DNA of 42,759 nt, taken from assembly GCF_021343995.1 (NCBI RefSeq), contig NZ_JAJTTE010000057.1:1-42759 (forward strand), written 5' to 3'. The notes beneath the pieces were generated by a model, which saw only the letters and a program-made list of their open reading frames with translations, was not told the origin of the DNA and searched no databases. A program made the position numbers and the translations under genes. This stretch comes from Pseudonocardia terrae. GTDB lineage: Bacteria; Actinomycetota; Actinomycetes; Mycobacteriales; Pseudonocardiaceae. This document shows, in pieces, positions 7,037 through 13,766 of the stretch; positions within the stretch are counted from its first letter, which is position 1, and the number at the start of each line of letters is the position of its first letter.

Positions 7037-7108
7037 TGGGCGATACTGGGATCGAACCAGTGACCTCTTCGGTGTGAACGAAGCGCTCTCCCCCTGAGCT
7101 AATCGCCC
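7037..7108 (-). tRNA. tRNA-Val (CAC anticodon)
   Basis: The reverse complement folds as a cloverleaf: acceptor GGGCGAT/ATCGCCC, D arm TTAGCTCAGGGGGAGAGC, anticodon arm CTTCG-TTCACAC-CGAAG giving anticodon CAC, and T arm with GGTTCGATCC. CCA is not encoded. It starts 23 bases downstream of the PGPGW gene on the same strand. Its 3' end borders the accessory region, making it the likely attachment site of the island. It differs at only five positions from tRNA-Val(GAC) at 10224. Confidence 0.95.
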
Positions 7109-7131
7109 GCCGTCACGGGTGGAACCCTACA

Positions 7132-7596
7132 TCACCCGAGGATCGGGCTCTGCAACCAGGTCCACTCCTGCAGCCCCACCCACCCGGCGACCAGCCAGAA
7201 CGCGTTCAGCAGCCACAGCGTGGCGACGACGACGAGGCCGGTCGCGGCGAGGACGAGGAGCTTGACGAACAGGTTCTGCCGGCCGAGCCAGGCTGTCCAC
7301 GCGTCGTACTTGCCCTTCGCGAAGGTCAGTACGCGCTTCGCCCAGGTGAACTCGGACGCGAGGATGGCGAGCCCGACGAACACGATCGCCCAGCCCGGCC
7401 CCGGGTACGGGATCGCGACGATCCCGCCCGCCAGCACGAGGGTGCCCAGCACGCCGATGCCGACCCGGTACGTGCGGCGGGCCGTCGGGCGTTCGTCGAT
7501 GCGCGCGCGGAACTTCCGCAGCCGGTCCTTGACGCCGTCGAACCGGCCGCGCTCGTGTTCCGGCCCGCCCCGTGAGGTCTGCTCCGTGCTGCTCAG
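7132..7596 (-). CDS. PGPGW/TIGR02611-type transmembrane protein
   Basis: 154 residues if translation begins at CTG 7596, which overlaps the rskA stop by 4 bases (ATCTGA) and has GGCGGAG just upstream. No ATG, GTG or TTG exists in frame before the conserved region. A charged N-terminus (KDRLRKFRARIDERPTARRT) is followed by a helix, the signature IPYPGPGWAIVFVGLAILA, a conserved FTWAKR...KGKYDAW amphipathic segment and a second membrane region (VKLLVLAATGLVVVATLWLL). It is the third gene of the sigK-rskA operon. The family's function is not established. The unusual start is an inference from frame and spacing. Confidence 0.8.
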   Translation of the reverse strand: MSSTEQTSRGGPEHERGRFDGVKDRLRKFRARIDERPTARRTYRVGIGVLGTLVLAGGIVAIPYPGPGWAIVFVGLAILASEFTWAKRVLTFAKGKYDAWTAWLGRQNLFVKLLVLAATGLVVVATLWLLNAFWLVAGWVGLQEWTWLQSPILG

Positions 7597-8477
7597 ATCT
7601 CCGCCCGCCCGCTCGCCACGACCTGGGTCGGCGAGGCCGGGGCGACCCGACCCGGTTCGATCGAGATCGCGAACTGCGCATATCCGGCTCCGCCGGCGAC
7701 CGACCCTACCGACTCCATGCCGGGGGCGCCTCCACGGACGTCGAACGTGCCGAGAGGGGCGGGGGTTCCCTGCGCCGGGAGTCCCCAGAGGACGTACACC
7801 CGGTCCGCGCCGTTGGCGGGCAGGTCGACGGGCAGGACCTTCAGCCCGGACTCGTCGGCCGTGACCGCGGCGACCACCGGTTCGCCCTGCGCGGGCGCGA
7901 GGAAGGCGTACGTGGTGCCCGGGCGCGCCATCTGCTGGAGCATCGCGACGACGCTCTGGGCGCGGGCAGCCTCGGCGTCGCGCTCCGCCTTCATCCGTGC
8001 GCTGTACACACCGAGACCCGCGATCGCGGCCACGGCTACCACCGCGGCCGTCGCGACGGCCACGACCCGGCCACGGAGACCACGGACCCCGCGGCCCTGC
8101 CGGGGGCGTCCGGTCCGGCCCGGGCCGGAGCCGGCGCAGCCCGACGGGCCGGTGGTCGCCGGACGCCCGGAGAGCCCGGTCTCCCCCGCGTCGCGCGGCG
8201 CCGGGGCCGACGGGCGGGGAGCCGGTTGCTCCTGCGGGGTCTGCGCGACGGCCTCGAGGATGCGGTCGCGCAGCTGCGGTGGCGGCTCGTCCCCGTCGAC
8301 CGCACCGCCGAGCGCGGCGAGCGTCTCCTCGGTCTCCCGGACGAGCGCGCGGCACGAGGCGCAGGTCGGCAGGTGCCGTTCGACCTCCGCCTCGTCCCCG
8401 GGCTCGGCCGCCCGCAGCACCCAGGCCACCACCTGTTCCTCCGAGCGGCAGCCCCGCGAGTGCGACCCGGTCATCAC
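7593..8477 (-). CDS. rskA: Anti-sigma-K factor RskA-like
   Basis: 294 residues. An N-terminal anti-sigma domain with the zinc-finger motif (VERHLPTCASCRALV, about residues 32-46) binds the sigma factor. A Pro/Arg-rich linker, one transmembrane helix (VVAVATAAVVAVAAIAGLGV) and an extracytoplasmic RskA beta domain (TYAFLAPAQGEPVVAAVTAD...VYVLWGLPAQGTP...QFAISIEPG) follow. The start ATG pair at 8477 overlaps the sigma-factor stop, giving one coupled unit in which the inhibitor is made with its partner. Regulated proteolysis of such anti-sigma factors releases the sigma factor on an envelope or redox signal. That is family knowledge and is not shown here. Confidence 0.9.
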   Translation of the reverse strand: MMTGSHSRGCRSEEQVVAWVLRAAEPGDEAEVERHLPTCASCRALVRETEETLAALGGAVDGDEPPPQLRDRILEAVAQTPQEQPAPRPSAPAPRDAGETGLSGRPATTGPSGCAGSGPGRTGRPRQGRGVRGLRGRVVAVATAAVVAVAAIAGLGVYSARMKAERDAEAARAQSVVAMLQQMARPGTTYAFLAPAQGEPVVAAVTADESGLKVLPVDLPANGADRVYVLWGLPAQGTPAPLGTFDVRGGAPGMESVGSVAGGAGYAQFAISIEPGRVAPASPTQVVASGRAEI

Positions 8478-9190
8478 GCACCCCCGTCCGTAGAGCGGGC
8501 CTCGCCGGCCGCGGGGCCCAGTACCGCCCGCAGCCGCGCCAGCCCGGTGAACATCCGCGACTTCACCGTCCCGAGCGGGACGCCGGTCAGCGCCGCGACC
8601 TCCCGCTGGGTGTAGCCGCCGTAGTAGGCGAGCGCCAGGGCCTGTCGCTGCTCGGCCGGCAGCCCGCCGAGGGCGTCGCGCACCTGCCCGGCGACGACGG
8701 CGCCCAGCGCCTCGTGGTCCGCGCCCGGCCCGGCCGGCATCGGAGCGTCCTCGACGTCCTCGACCGGCACCGTCCGGCGGCGGGCCGTGGCCTCGCGCCG
8801 GACGGCGTCGACCGCCTTGTGGTGCACGAGCGTCAGCAGCCAGGTCACGAAGGCACCGCGCCCGGCGTCGAAGCGCGCGGGGTCACGCCACAGCGTGAGG
8901 AACACCTCCTGGACGACGTCCTCGGCCAGCCCGTCGTCGGCGCAGATGCGCCGCGCCAGCGACCAGGCCGGGCGGCCGTAGCGGTCGTAGACCTCGGCGA
9001 GGGCGCGCTCGTCCCCCTCGGCCAGCCGGGCGACGAGGGCCGCGTCGGCCCCGGACCGCCCTCCGGGTGGGCGCGGGCCCTGTGTATGGCCGTGTGGACG
9101 GCTCCGCGGCAGCCCTGCTCCGTCGGCGACATCCGCCACCAGTGCGTCCCTCACAACCTCGTGTTCGGTCCCGGCGCACGGCCGGTTCAC
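8474..9190 (-). CDS. sigK: ECF RNA polymerase sigma factor SigK-like
   Basis: 238 residues with a variable Pro/Gly-rich N-terminal extension (about 45 residues), suggesting the true start may be an internal GTG such as the one before RDALVADVADG. Region 2 is clear (AEVYDRYGRPAWSLARRICA...LAEDVVQEVFLTLWRDPARF), as is region 4 (LPAEQRQALALAYYGGYTQR then EVAALTGVPLGTVKSRM) with its HTH. The gene order sigK-rskA with overlapping ends is the normal arrangement. Transcription probably starts in the 208-bp gap shared with the divergent ssgA-family gene. The regulon cannot be read from the window. Confidence 0.9.
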   Translation of the reverse strand: MNRPCAGTEHEVVRDALVADVADGAGLPRSRPHGHTQGPRPPGGRSGADAALVARLAEGDERALAEVYDRYGRPAWSLARRICADDGLAEDVVQEVFLTLWRDPARFDAGRGAFVTWLLTLVHHKAVDAVRREATARRRTVPVEDVEDAPMPAGPGADHEALGAVVAGQVRDALGGLPAEQRQALALAYYGGYTQREVAALTGVPLGTVKSRMFTGLARLRAVLGPAAGEARSTDGGA

Positions 9191-9246
9191 CGACAGGGTG
9201 CTGCAACGTGGATCACAGCCGACCGGGCGATCACCCGTCCTCGCAG

Positions 9247-9262
9247 GTCGGGCACACCCGAC
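9247..9262. promoter_or_regulatory. Inverted repeat GTCGGG-CACA-CCCGAC
   Basis: A perfect 6-bp inverted repeat with a 4-base spacer lies in the divergent sigK/ssgA-family intergenic region, just before CGGGAACACC, which resembles an ECF -35 element. It may be an operator, but in DNA this GC-rich short palindromes are frequent. Confidence 0.3.
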
Positions 9263-9398
9263 ACGGGAACACCACTAACCCGTCCGTGTGAAAGCGACCG
9301 ATCCGGTCCTGGGAGAACGTCCCCCGACCCGTCACATCTTGGCGATCCGCTCGTTCTTCCGCACGACGGACCACGCGGCACGAGGAAGAGGACCAAGG

Positions 9399-9839
9399 AT
9401 GCGCGACGAGCCCACGATCATCCGCGAACCGGCCACGTTCGAGCTCATCACCCCGGACTCGGCGCCGGTCCCGGTGCGGGTCGAGCTCTCGTACTCCAGC
9501 CGGGACCCGTACGCGGTCCAGGCGTCGTTCCGGACCGGCCAGGGCAGCCCGGTGGACTGGGTGTTCGCCCGTGACCTGCTGGCCGACGGCCTGCTCGGCC
9601 CCGCCGGCACCGGCGACGTCCGGGTGCAGCCGGTCCCGCACGAGCCCACCCGGATCGAGGTCGAGCTCGCCTCCCCGTCCGGTCACGCGGTGTTCACCAC
9701 GTGCGCCGCGACGCTCGCCGCCTTCCTCGACCGCACCTTCGAGTGCGTGCCCCCGGCGACCGAGTACTCGTGGCTCGACTTCGACGCCGCGCTGGACCAG
9801 CTCCTCGCCCCCAACTCCAGCGACGGCGCCCGCGACTGA
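9399..9839 (+). CDS. SsgA-family (SALP) sporulation/cell-division regulator
   Basis: 146 residues from ATG 9399, chosen because GGAAGAGGACCAAGG precedes it and it removes a non-conserved 37-residue extension. The family pattern is clear: TFELITPDSAPVPVRVELSY, SRDPYAVQASF, VDWVFARDLLADGLLGPAG, GDVRVQPVP, then a FTTCAATLAAFLDRTFECVP strand-helix pair and an acidic C-terminus. SsgA-like proteins occur in actinobacteria and help position division machinery or control septation; SsgB recruits FtsZ in Streptomyces. Which paralogue this is cannot be told here. It is divergent from sigK and followed by a strong hairpin. Confidence 0.9.
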   Translation: MRDEPTIIREPATFELITPDSAPVPVRVELSYSSRDPYAVQASFRTGQGSPVDWVFARDLLADGLLGPAGTGDVRVQPVPHEPTRIEVELASPSGHAVFTTCAATLAAFLDRTFECVPPATEYSWLDFDAALDQLLAPNSSDGARD

Positions 9840-9856
9840 GCCGAGGCGTGCCCGTC

Positions 9857-9880
9857 GGGCCGCAGCACTCCCTGCGGCCC
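9857..9880 (+). terminator. Hairpin terminator after the SsgA-family gene
   Basis: GGGCCGCAG (9857-9865), loop CACTCC, CTGCGGCCC (9872-9880): nine perfect pairs 17 bases past the stop codon. There is no long T-run, as is common in actinobacteria. Confidence 0.7.
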
Positions 9881-9926
9881 GTTCGTGCAGGTCGAAGGCT
9901 CGACGCAGGGAAACAGGGGGGTCGGT

Positions 9927-9956
9927 TTGGAGCCCCCGGGGACCCTGCGCTAATGT
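9927..9956 (+). promoter_or_regulatory. Promoter of the tRNA-Gly/Cys/Val cluster
   Basis: TTGGAG at 9927-9932 and TAATGT at 9951-9956 with an 18-base spacer give a housekeeping-type -35/-10 pair about 50 bases before tRNA-Gly. Nothing else nearby needs a rightward promoter. Confidence 0.55.
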
Positions 9957-10007
9957 TCTTCACGTCGGAGCGAGCAGCCCCGACAAGCACCGGGAAACCG
10001 AGTGCAT

Positions 10008-10080
10008 GCGGACGTAGCGCAGCTGGTAGCGCATCACCTTGCCAAGGTGAGGGTCGCGGGTTCGAGTCCCGTCGTCCGCT
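10008..10080 (+). tRNA. tRNA-Gly (GCC anticodon)
   Basis: Acceptor stem GCGGACG/CGTCCGC, D arm TAGCGCAGCTGGTAGCGC, anticodon arm TCACC-TTGCCAA-GGTGA (anticodon GCC), T arm GCGGGTTCGAGTCCCGT, discriminator T, no encoded CCA. First of three tRNAs in one transcript. Confidence 0.97.
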
Positions 10081-10150
10081 CGGAGGAAACCACGTAGTCA
10101 CTGCCTGGGCCTCCAGGTCCGATCCCCGCGAAACCATCCGGGGGGCGTCG

Positions 10151-10222
10151 GGCGGAGTGGCCGAGTGGCTTAGGCAAGGGCCTGCAAAGCCCTGTACGCG
10201 GGTTCGATTCCCGCCTCCGCCT
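10151..10222 (+). tRNA. tRNA-Cys (GCA anticodon)
   Basis: Acceptor GGCGGAG/CTCCGCC, anticodon arm AGGGC-CTGCAAA-GCCCT (anticodon GCA), T arm GCGGGTTCGATTCCCGC, discriminator T as expected for cysteine. It ends one base before tRNA-Val. Confidence 0.97.
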
Positions 10223-10223
10223 C

Positions 10224-10295
10224 GGGCGATTAGCTCAGTGGGAGAGCGCTTCCTTGACACGGAAGAGGTCACTGGTTCAATCCCAGTATCGCCCA
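10224..10295 (+). tRNA. tRNA-Val (GAC anticodon)
   Basis: Acceptor GGGCGAT/ATCGCCC, anticodon arm CTTCC-TTGACAC-GGAAG (anticodon GAC), T arm CTGGTTCAATCCCAG, discriminator A followed by CCA at 10296-10298. Nearly identical to tRNA-Val(CAC) at 7037-7108, which lies in the opposite orientation. Confidence 0.97.
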
Positions 10296-10304
10296 CCACC
10301 CGAG

Positions 10305-10339
10305 AAGGCCCCCTGGTAACAGGGGGCCTTCGGCGTTTT
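10305..10339 (+). terminator. Terminator of the tRNA cluster
   Basis: AAGGCCCCCTG (10305-10315), loop GTAA, CAGGGGGCCTT (10320-10330), followed by CGGCGTTTT. The 11-bp perfect stem also sits directly after the leftward monooxygenase gene and may serve both strands. Confidence 0.85.
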
Positions 10340-11766
10340 CAGGATTCCCGGGGCGGGCCGAACCACCGGGGCAGCCGGGCGAGCAGTTCCGACTGGTCCT
10401 CCCCCGCCCACGCCACGTGTCCGTCCGGGCGCAGCAGGACGGCCGGCGCGTCGAGTTCCTCGCTGACGTCCACGACGTGGTCGACGCGGTCCGCCCAGCC
10501 CGCCACCGACAGCCGGCCGGTCTGGTCGAGCAGCAGGCCGCGGCCGCCGCGCATCAGCTCGTAGAGGCGGCCCCGCTCGAGCGGCAGGTCCCGCATCCGG
10601 CGGCCGACGAGCTCGGGCCCGTCGCCGAGGTCGTACCGGATGCCGATCGCGGTGATCTTCTCCATCAGGTGGCGGTTCACCTCCTCGAAGTCCATCAGCT
10701 CCGCCACCAGCCGCCGGACGGCCCGCGCCCCGGGAGCCGTCGACATCAGCTCCATCTGCGCGCGGGTGGTGTCGAGTACGGCCGCCGCCACCGGGTGCCG
10801 CTCGGACCCGTAGCTGTCCAGCAGCCCCTCGGGAGCCCAGCCCACGATCGCGGCGGCGAGCTTCCAGCCGAGGTTGAACGCGTCCTGGATGCCGAGGTTG
10901 AGCCCCTGCCCCCCGGTCGGCGGGTGGACGTGCGCGGCGTCGCCGGCCAGGAACGCGCGGCCCTCCCGATACCGCTCGGCCTGCCGGGTGGCGTCGCCGA
11001 AGCGGGACAGCCAGCGCGGCGAGTGCACGCCGAAGTCGGTGCCCGCGACCGCCCGCAGCTGCCGCCGGAAGTCCTCGAGGGTCGGCGGGACCGTGCGCTC
11101 CTCGAACACCCCCGCGGCGGGCACCACGACCCGGTACGCCCCGCCCCCGACCGGCCCGAGGCCGAACCGCTGCTCCGTCCTGCGGACCTCGGTCACCACG
11201 GCGGTCACCGTCTCGGGCGGGGCGGTCACCTCCATCTCACCCAGCAGTGTCTCGACGGTGGTGGGCTCGCCGTGGAAGCCGATGCCGAGCAGCGTGCGCA
11301 CGGTGCTGCGACCGCCGTCGCAACCGACGAGGTACCGGGCGCGCACGGTCGTGCCGTCGGCCAGCTCGGCGGTGACCCCGTCCGCGTCCTGCGACAGCCC
11401 GATGACCTCGGCGCCGCGGCGGATCTCCGCGCCGAGCTCGGCGGCGCGCTCCGCCAGCAACCGGTCGGTGACGGTCTGCGGGATACCGAGGACGTAGCCG
11501 TGCGCGCTGTCGAGCCGCGGCCACGGCGCCGGGATCCCGGCGAAGAAGCCGCCGACCTCGTGCTTCCGCCCGTGCGCGAGGAACCGCTCCAACACCCCGC
11601 GCTGGTCCATCACCTCGATGCTGCGTACGTGCAGCCCGAGCGACCGGACGAACGGCGGCGGCGCCTCCTCCCTCTCCAGCACGAGCACGCGCACGCCGTG
11701 CAGCCGCAGCTCCGCCGCCAGCATCAGGCCGGTCGGTCCGCCGCCCACGGTGATCACGTCGAACAT
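10339..11766 (-). CDS. FAD-dependent aromatic monooxygenase (polyketide hydroxylase-like)
   Basis: 475 residues of the PheA/TfdB (group A flavoprotein hydroxylase) type. The N-terminal Rossmann motif is VGGGPTGLMLAAELRLHGVR with VLVLER. The NADPH/FAD-linked DG motif is YLVGCDGGRSTVR, and the FAD ribityl motif is FLAGDAAHVHPPTGGQGLNL followed by GIQDAFNLGWKL. A C-terminal thioredoxin-like region (VDVSEELDAPAVLLRPDGHVAWAG) is present, as in RdmE/PgaE-type hydroxylases. The ATG at 11766 has a GGGGGG run just upstream. It hydroxylates an aromatic substrate using NAD(P)H and oxygen. There is no polyketide or catabolic cluster around it, so the substrate is unknown. Confidence 0.85.
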   Translation of the reverse strand: MFDVITVGGGPTGLMLAAELRLHGVRVLVLEREEAPPPFVRSLGLHVRSIEVMDQRGVLERFLAHGRKHEVGGFFAGIPAPWPRLDSAHGYVLGIPQTVTDRLLAERAAELGAEIRRGAEVIGLSQDADGVTAELADGTTVRARYLVGCDGGRSTVRTLLGIGFHGEPTTVETLLGEMEVTAPPETVTAVVTEVRRTEQRFGLGPVGGGAYRVVVPAAGVFEERTVPPTLEDFRRQLRAVAGTDFGVHSPRWLSRFGDATRQAERYREGRAFLAGDAAHVHPPTGGQGLNLGIQDAFNLGWKLAAAIVGWAPEGLLDSYGSERHPVAAAVLDTTRAQMELMSTAPGARAVRRLVAELMDFEEVNRHLMEKITAIGIRYDLGDGPELVGRRMRDLPLERGRLYELMRGGRGLLLDQTGRLSVAGWADRVDHVVDVSEELDAPAVLLRPDGHVAWAGEDQSELLARLPRWFGPPRES

Positions 11767-11852
11767 GGACCCCCCGAGGTCGTCACCCGCCGCGCCGTCC
11801 TGTTTCCGCAGGTCGCGGCGTCGGACGGCGATTCTGTGGCATTCCCCGGGTC

Positions 11853-11881
11853 TTGTCGCAAGCCCCCCGGTGCGCTATAGC
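11853..11881 (+). promoter_or_regulatory. Promoter of a candidate small RNA
   Basis: TTGTCG (11853-11858), 17-base spacer, TATAGC (11876-11881). It lies in a 307-bp gene-free stretch and is followed at once by two hairpins, not by a gene. Confidence 0.5.
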
Positions 11882-11887
11882 TTGGTG

Positions 11888-11945
11888 GTGGCGGGAGACG
11901 CCGCCTCTCCAGAAGCCCCCGGGAACCGGGGGCCTCCGTCGTTCT
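11888..11945 (+). ncRNA. Candidate small regulatory RNA (~55-60 nt)
   Basis: Directly after the promoter, GGTGGCG (11887-11893) pairs with CGCCGCC (11899-11905) across a GGAGA loop. The following TCTCC (11906-11910) can pair with that loop, giving a possible pseudoknot. An AGAA spacer leads to a terminator-like hairpin, GCCCCCGG-GAA-CCGGGGGC (11915-11933), then CTCCGTCGTTCTC. The loop is Shine-Dalgarno-like and the CCTCTCC segment complements Shine-Dalgarno sequences, as in C-rich-loop RNAs of actinobacteria. It does not clearly match the 6C RNA. The gap otherwise holds nothing I can identify. Confidence 0.45.
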
Positions 11946-12073
11946 CGGGCGGGGGTGCCGTACGGCGCCGTGACCACCTCCAGCCCCTGCCCCGCGGGGT
12001 CAGGACCGGAATTCGGTCCCGGCAGGAGCGACCGCGCCCTACCGTCTGGTCCCTGCCGACGGGAGGAGACGCC

Positions 12074-12538
12074 ATGGGACGCACGCACGGCTACGGGGTG
12101 ACGGTGCAGTGGACCGGAAGCCCCGGGACCTCCGACTACCGGTCCTACTCGCGCAACCACGACGTGCTCGCCGAGGGCAAGCCGGTGCTGGCGGGCAGCG
12201 CCGACGCCGCCTTCCGCGGCGACCCGACGCGCTGGAACCCCGAGGAGCTGCTCGTGGTCGCGCTCGCGCAGTGCCACATGCTCAGCTACCTGGCGCTGTG
12301 CGCGCGTCAGGGCGTCGTGGTCACCGCCTACACCGACGCCGCCGAGGGGACGATGGAGGAGTCGGCGACGCACGGCGGCCACTTCACCGAGGTCGTGCTG
12401 CGCCCTCGGGTGCGGGTCGCCGAGGAGGCGATGCGGCACAAGGCCCAGGCCCTCCACCACGAGGCTGCGGAGACCTGCTACATCGCCAACTCGGTCGACT
12501 TCCCGGTCCACCACCACCCCGTCGTCGAGGTGGGCTGA
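12074..12538 (+). CDS. OsmC family protein (organic peroxide/thiol peroxidase type)
   Basis: 154 residues from ATG 12074, with GGGAGGAG eight bases upstream. It has the OsmC/YhfA-like fold pattern: N-terminal strands (GYGVTVQWTGSPGTSDYRSY), substrate-loop SADAAFRGDPTRWNPEELLV, and the catalytic-type helix ALAQCHMLSYLALCARQGV. The second redox cysteine is in AETCYIANS, followed by VDFPVHHHPVVEV. The two cysteines are at the expected places for thiol-dependent peroxidase chemistry. It is probably cytoplasmic and uses dihydrolipoyl or mycothiol reductants, which is inference. The gene stands alone between the candidate small RNA and a convergent ligase gene. Confidence 0.9.
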   Translation: MGRTHGYGVTVQWTGSPGTSDYRSYSRNHDVLAEGKPVLAGSADAAFRGDPTRWNPEELLVVALAQCHMLSYLALCARQGVVVTAYTDAAEGTMEESATHGGHFTEVVLRPRVRVAEEAMRHKAQALHHEAAETCYIANSVDFPVHHHPVVEVG

Positions 12539-12550
12539 CGGGACCGGCTG

Positions 12551-13717
12551 CTACTGGAGCGCGAGCGTGCGCAGGACCTGGCGGGCGGCGTCGCCGCCGG
12601 CCTCGACCGCGGTCCGCAGGGCACGTGGGACGTCGAGGTCCGCGAGCAGCGCCGCCCGGACCTCGCCGACCGCCGCCGGCGAGTCGCCCCGCCGGCCCGC
12701 CGCCACGTACAGCCGCTCCAGCAGCGCGGCCGCGTCGTCGAGCGCCTCCGGCCGGTAGTCCCACGGCTGCGCCCACGCCCGGTCGAGCAGCATCAGCCGC
12801 ACCGCCGGCCCGGGCGCCTCGCGCAGGAGGTCGTGGACCAGCACCAGGTTCCCGGTCGACTTGGCCATCTTCGCGCCGTCGACCCCGACCGTCCCGGCCC
12901 GCAGCGCACGGCGGGCGAAGGGGGCGCTGCCGGTGGCGGCCGAGGCCATCGCGACCTGGTAGGCGTGGTGCGGGAAGGCCAGGTCGGCCCCGCCGGCCAG
13001 GACGTCGACCACCCCGCCGAGGGTGGCCAGCGCCATCGCCGCGCACTCGGCGTGCCAGGCCGGACGGCCGGGGCCCCAGGGGCTCGGCCAGGCCGGGTCG
13101 CCCTCGCCCGAGGGCCGCCAGACCGGGACGTCGAACGGGTCGTCGCGGCGCGGGTCGGCCGGGTCGTCGCCGTTCTCGGCCAGCAGGTCCAGGGCCTCCT
13201 CGCGGTCGCGGCCCGCGGCCACAGCGGCGCCGCGGAAGTAGACGAACCCGTCGCGCTCGTACGCCGCGCCGGCCGCGAGCAGCGCGATCGCCAGCCGGAC
13301 CACGTGCGCGACGTGGTGGCGCGCGTGCGGCGAGTGCGTCGGCGGGCGCACGTGCAGGGCCGCCATGTCCCGCTCGACGTAGTACTCCTGGGTCAGCCCG
13401 AACTCGTCGAACGCCCGGCCCCGTTCGGCCGCGACCCGGGTGAGGACGTCGTCGACGTCGGTGACGTTGCGGGACACCACGGTCTCCACCCCGGTCATCC
13501 GGATCACCCGTGCGGCCGTGTCCGCCCAGACGAACGCGGCGGCGTGCCCGAGGTGCGTGACGTCGTACGGGGTGATCCCGCAGACGTAGAGCCGCGCGGG
13601 GACGGTCAGCGGCAGCGGCGCCCCGCCGAGGCGCAGCACCTCGCGCGGGTCGGTGACGGCGCCGGGGCGCGCGTGGTCCTCCGGGGACAAGTCGATCGGC
13701 GAGGCCATGCGGCCCAT
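12551..13717 (-). CDS. CysRS/MshC-like cysteine ligase
   Basis: 388 residues from ATG 13717 (or ATG 13708) of the class I cysteinyl-tRNA synthetase fold. Signatures are YVCGITPYDVTHLGHAAA (HIGH region with the zinc cysteine), VTDVDD, WHAECAAMAL (second zinc cysteine), FPHHAY (zinc histidine, but Ala where CysRS has Glu) and DGAKMAKSTGNLVL (KMSKS variant KMAKS). It lacks the C-terminal tRNA-binding domain, which is the MshC arrangement: MshC joins cysteine to GlcN-inositol in mycothiol synthesis. The usual MshC N-terminus (W-P-x-P-x-V-P-x-L) is absent, so it may be a paralogue acting on another amine. The position next to OsmC, a thiol-stress protein, is suggestive only. Confidence 0.75.
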   Translation of the reverse strand: MGRMASPIDLSPEDHARPGAVTDPREVLRLGGAPLPLTVPARLYVCGITPYDVTHLGHAAAFVWADTAARVIRMTGVETVVSRNVTDVDDVLTRVAAERGRAFDEFGLTQEYYVERDMAALHVRPPTHSPHARHHVAHVVRLAIALLAAGAAYERDGFVYFRGAAVAAGRDREEALDLLAENGDDPADPRRDDPFDVPVWRPSGEGDPAWPSPWGPGRPAWHAECAAMALATLGGVVDVLAGGADLAFPHHAYQVAMASAATGSAPFARRALRAGTVGVDGAKMAKSTGNLVLVHDLLREAPGPAVRLMLLDRAWAQPWDYRPEALDDAAALLERLYVAAGRRGDSPAAVGEVRAALLADLDVPRALRTAVEAGGDAARQVLRTLALQ

Positions 13718-13766
13718 CGTTCCAGGTCCCGGTGTCCGCGTCGGGGGTCCGGGGTGTCGGTCCGGG

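Noticed and set aside
7132..8481. A single 449-residue protein covering rskA and the PGPGW gene
   Set aside because: Its N-terminal two thirds is the wrong frame of rskA; only the last 154 residues are conserved family sequence.
11853..11945. Assignment of the candidate RNA to the actinobacterial 6C RNA
   Set aside because: There is a run of six C at 11863-11868, but it lies in the promoter spacer, not in paired hairpin loops as the 6C motif requires.
10339..13717. A biosynthetic gene cluster around the FAD hydroxylase
   Set aside because: Neighbours are tRNAs, OsmC and a ligase; no synthase, cyclase, transporter or regulator is present.
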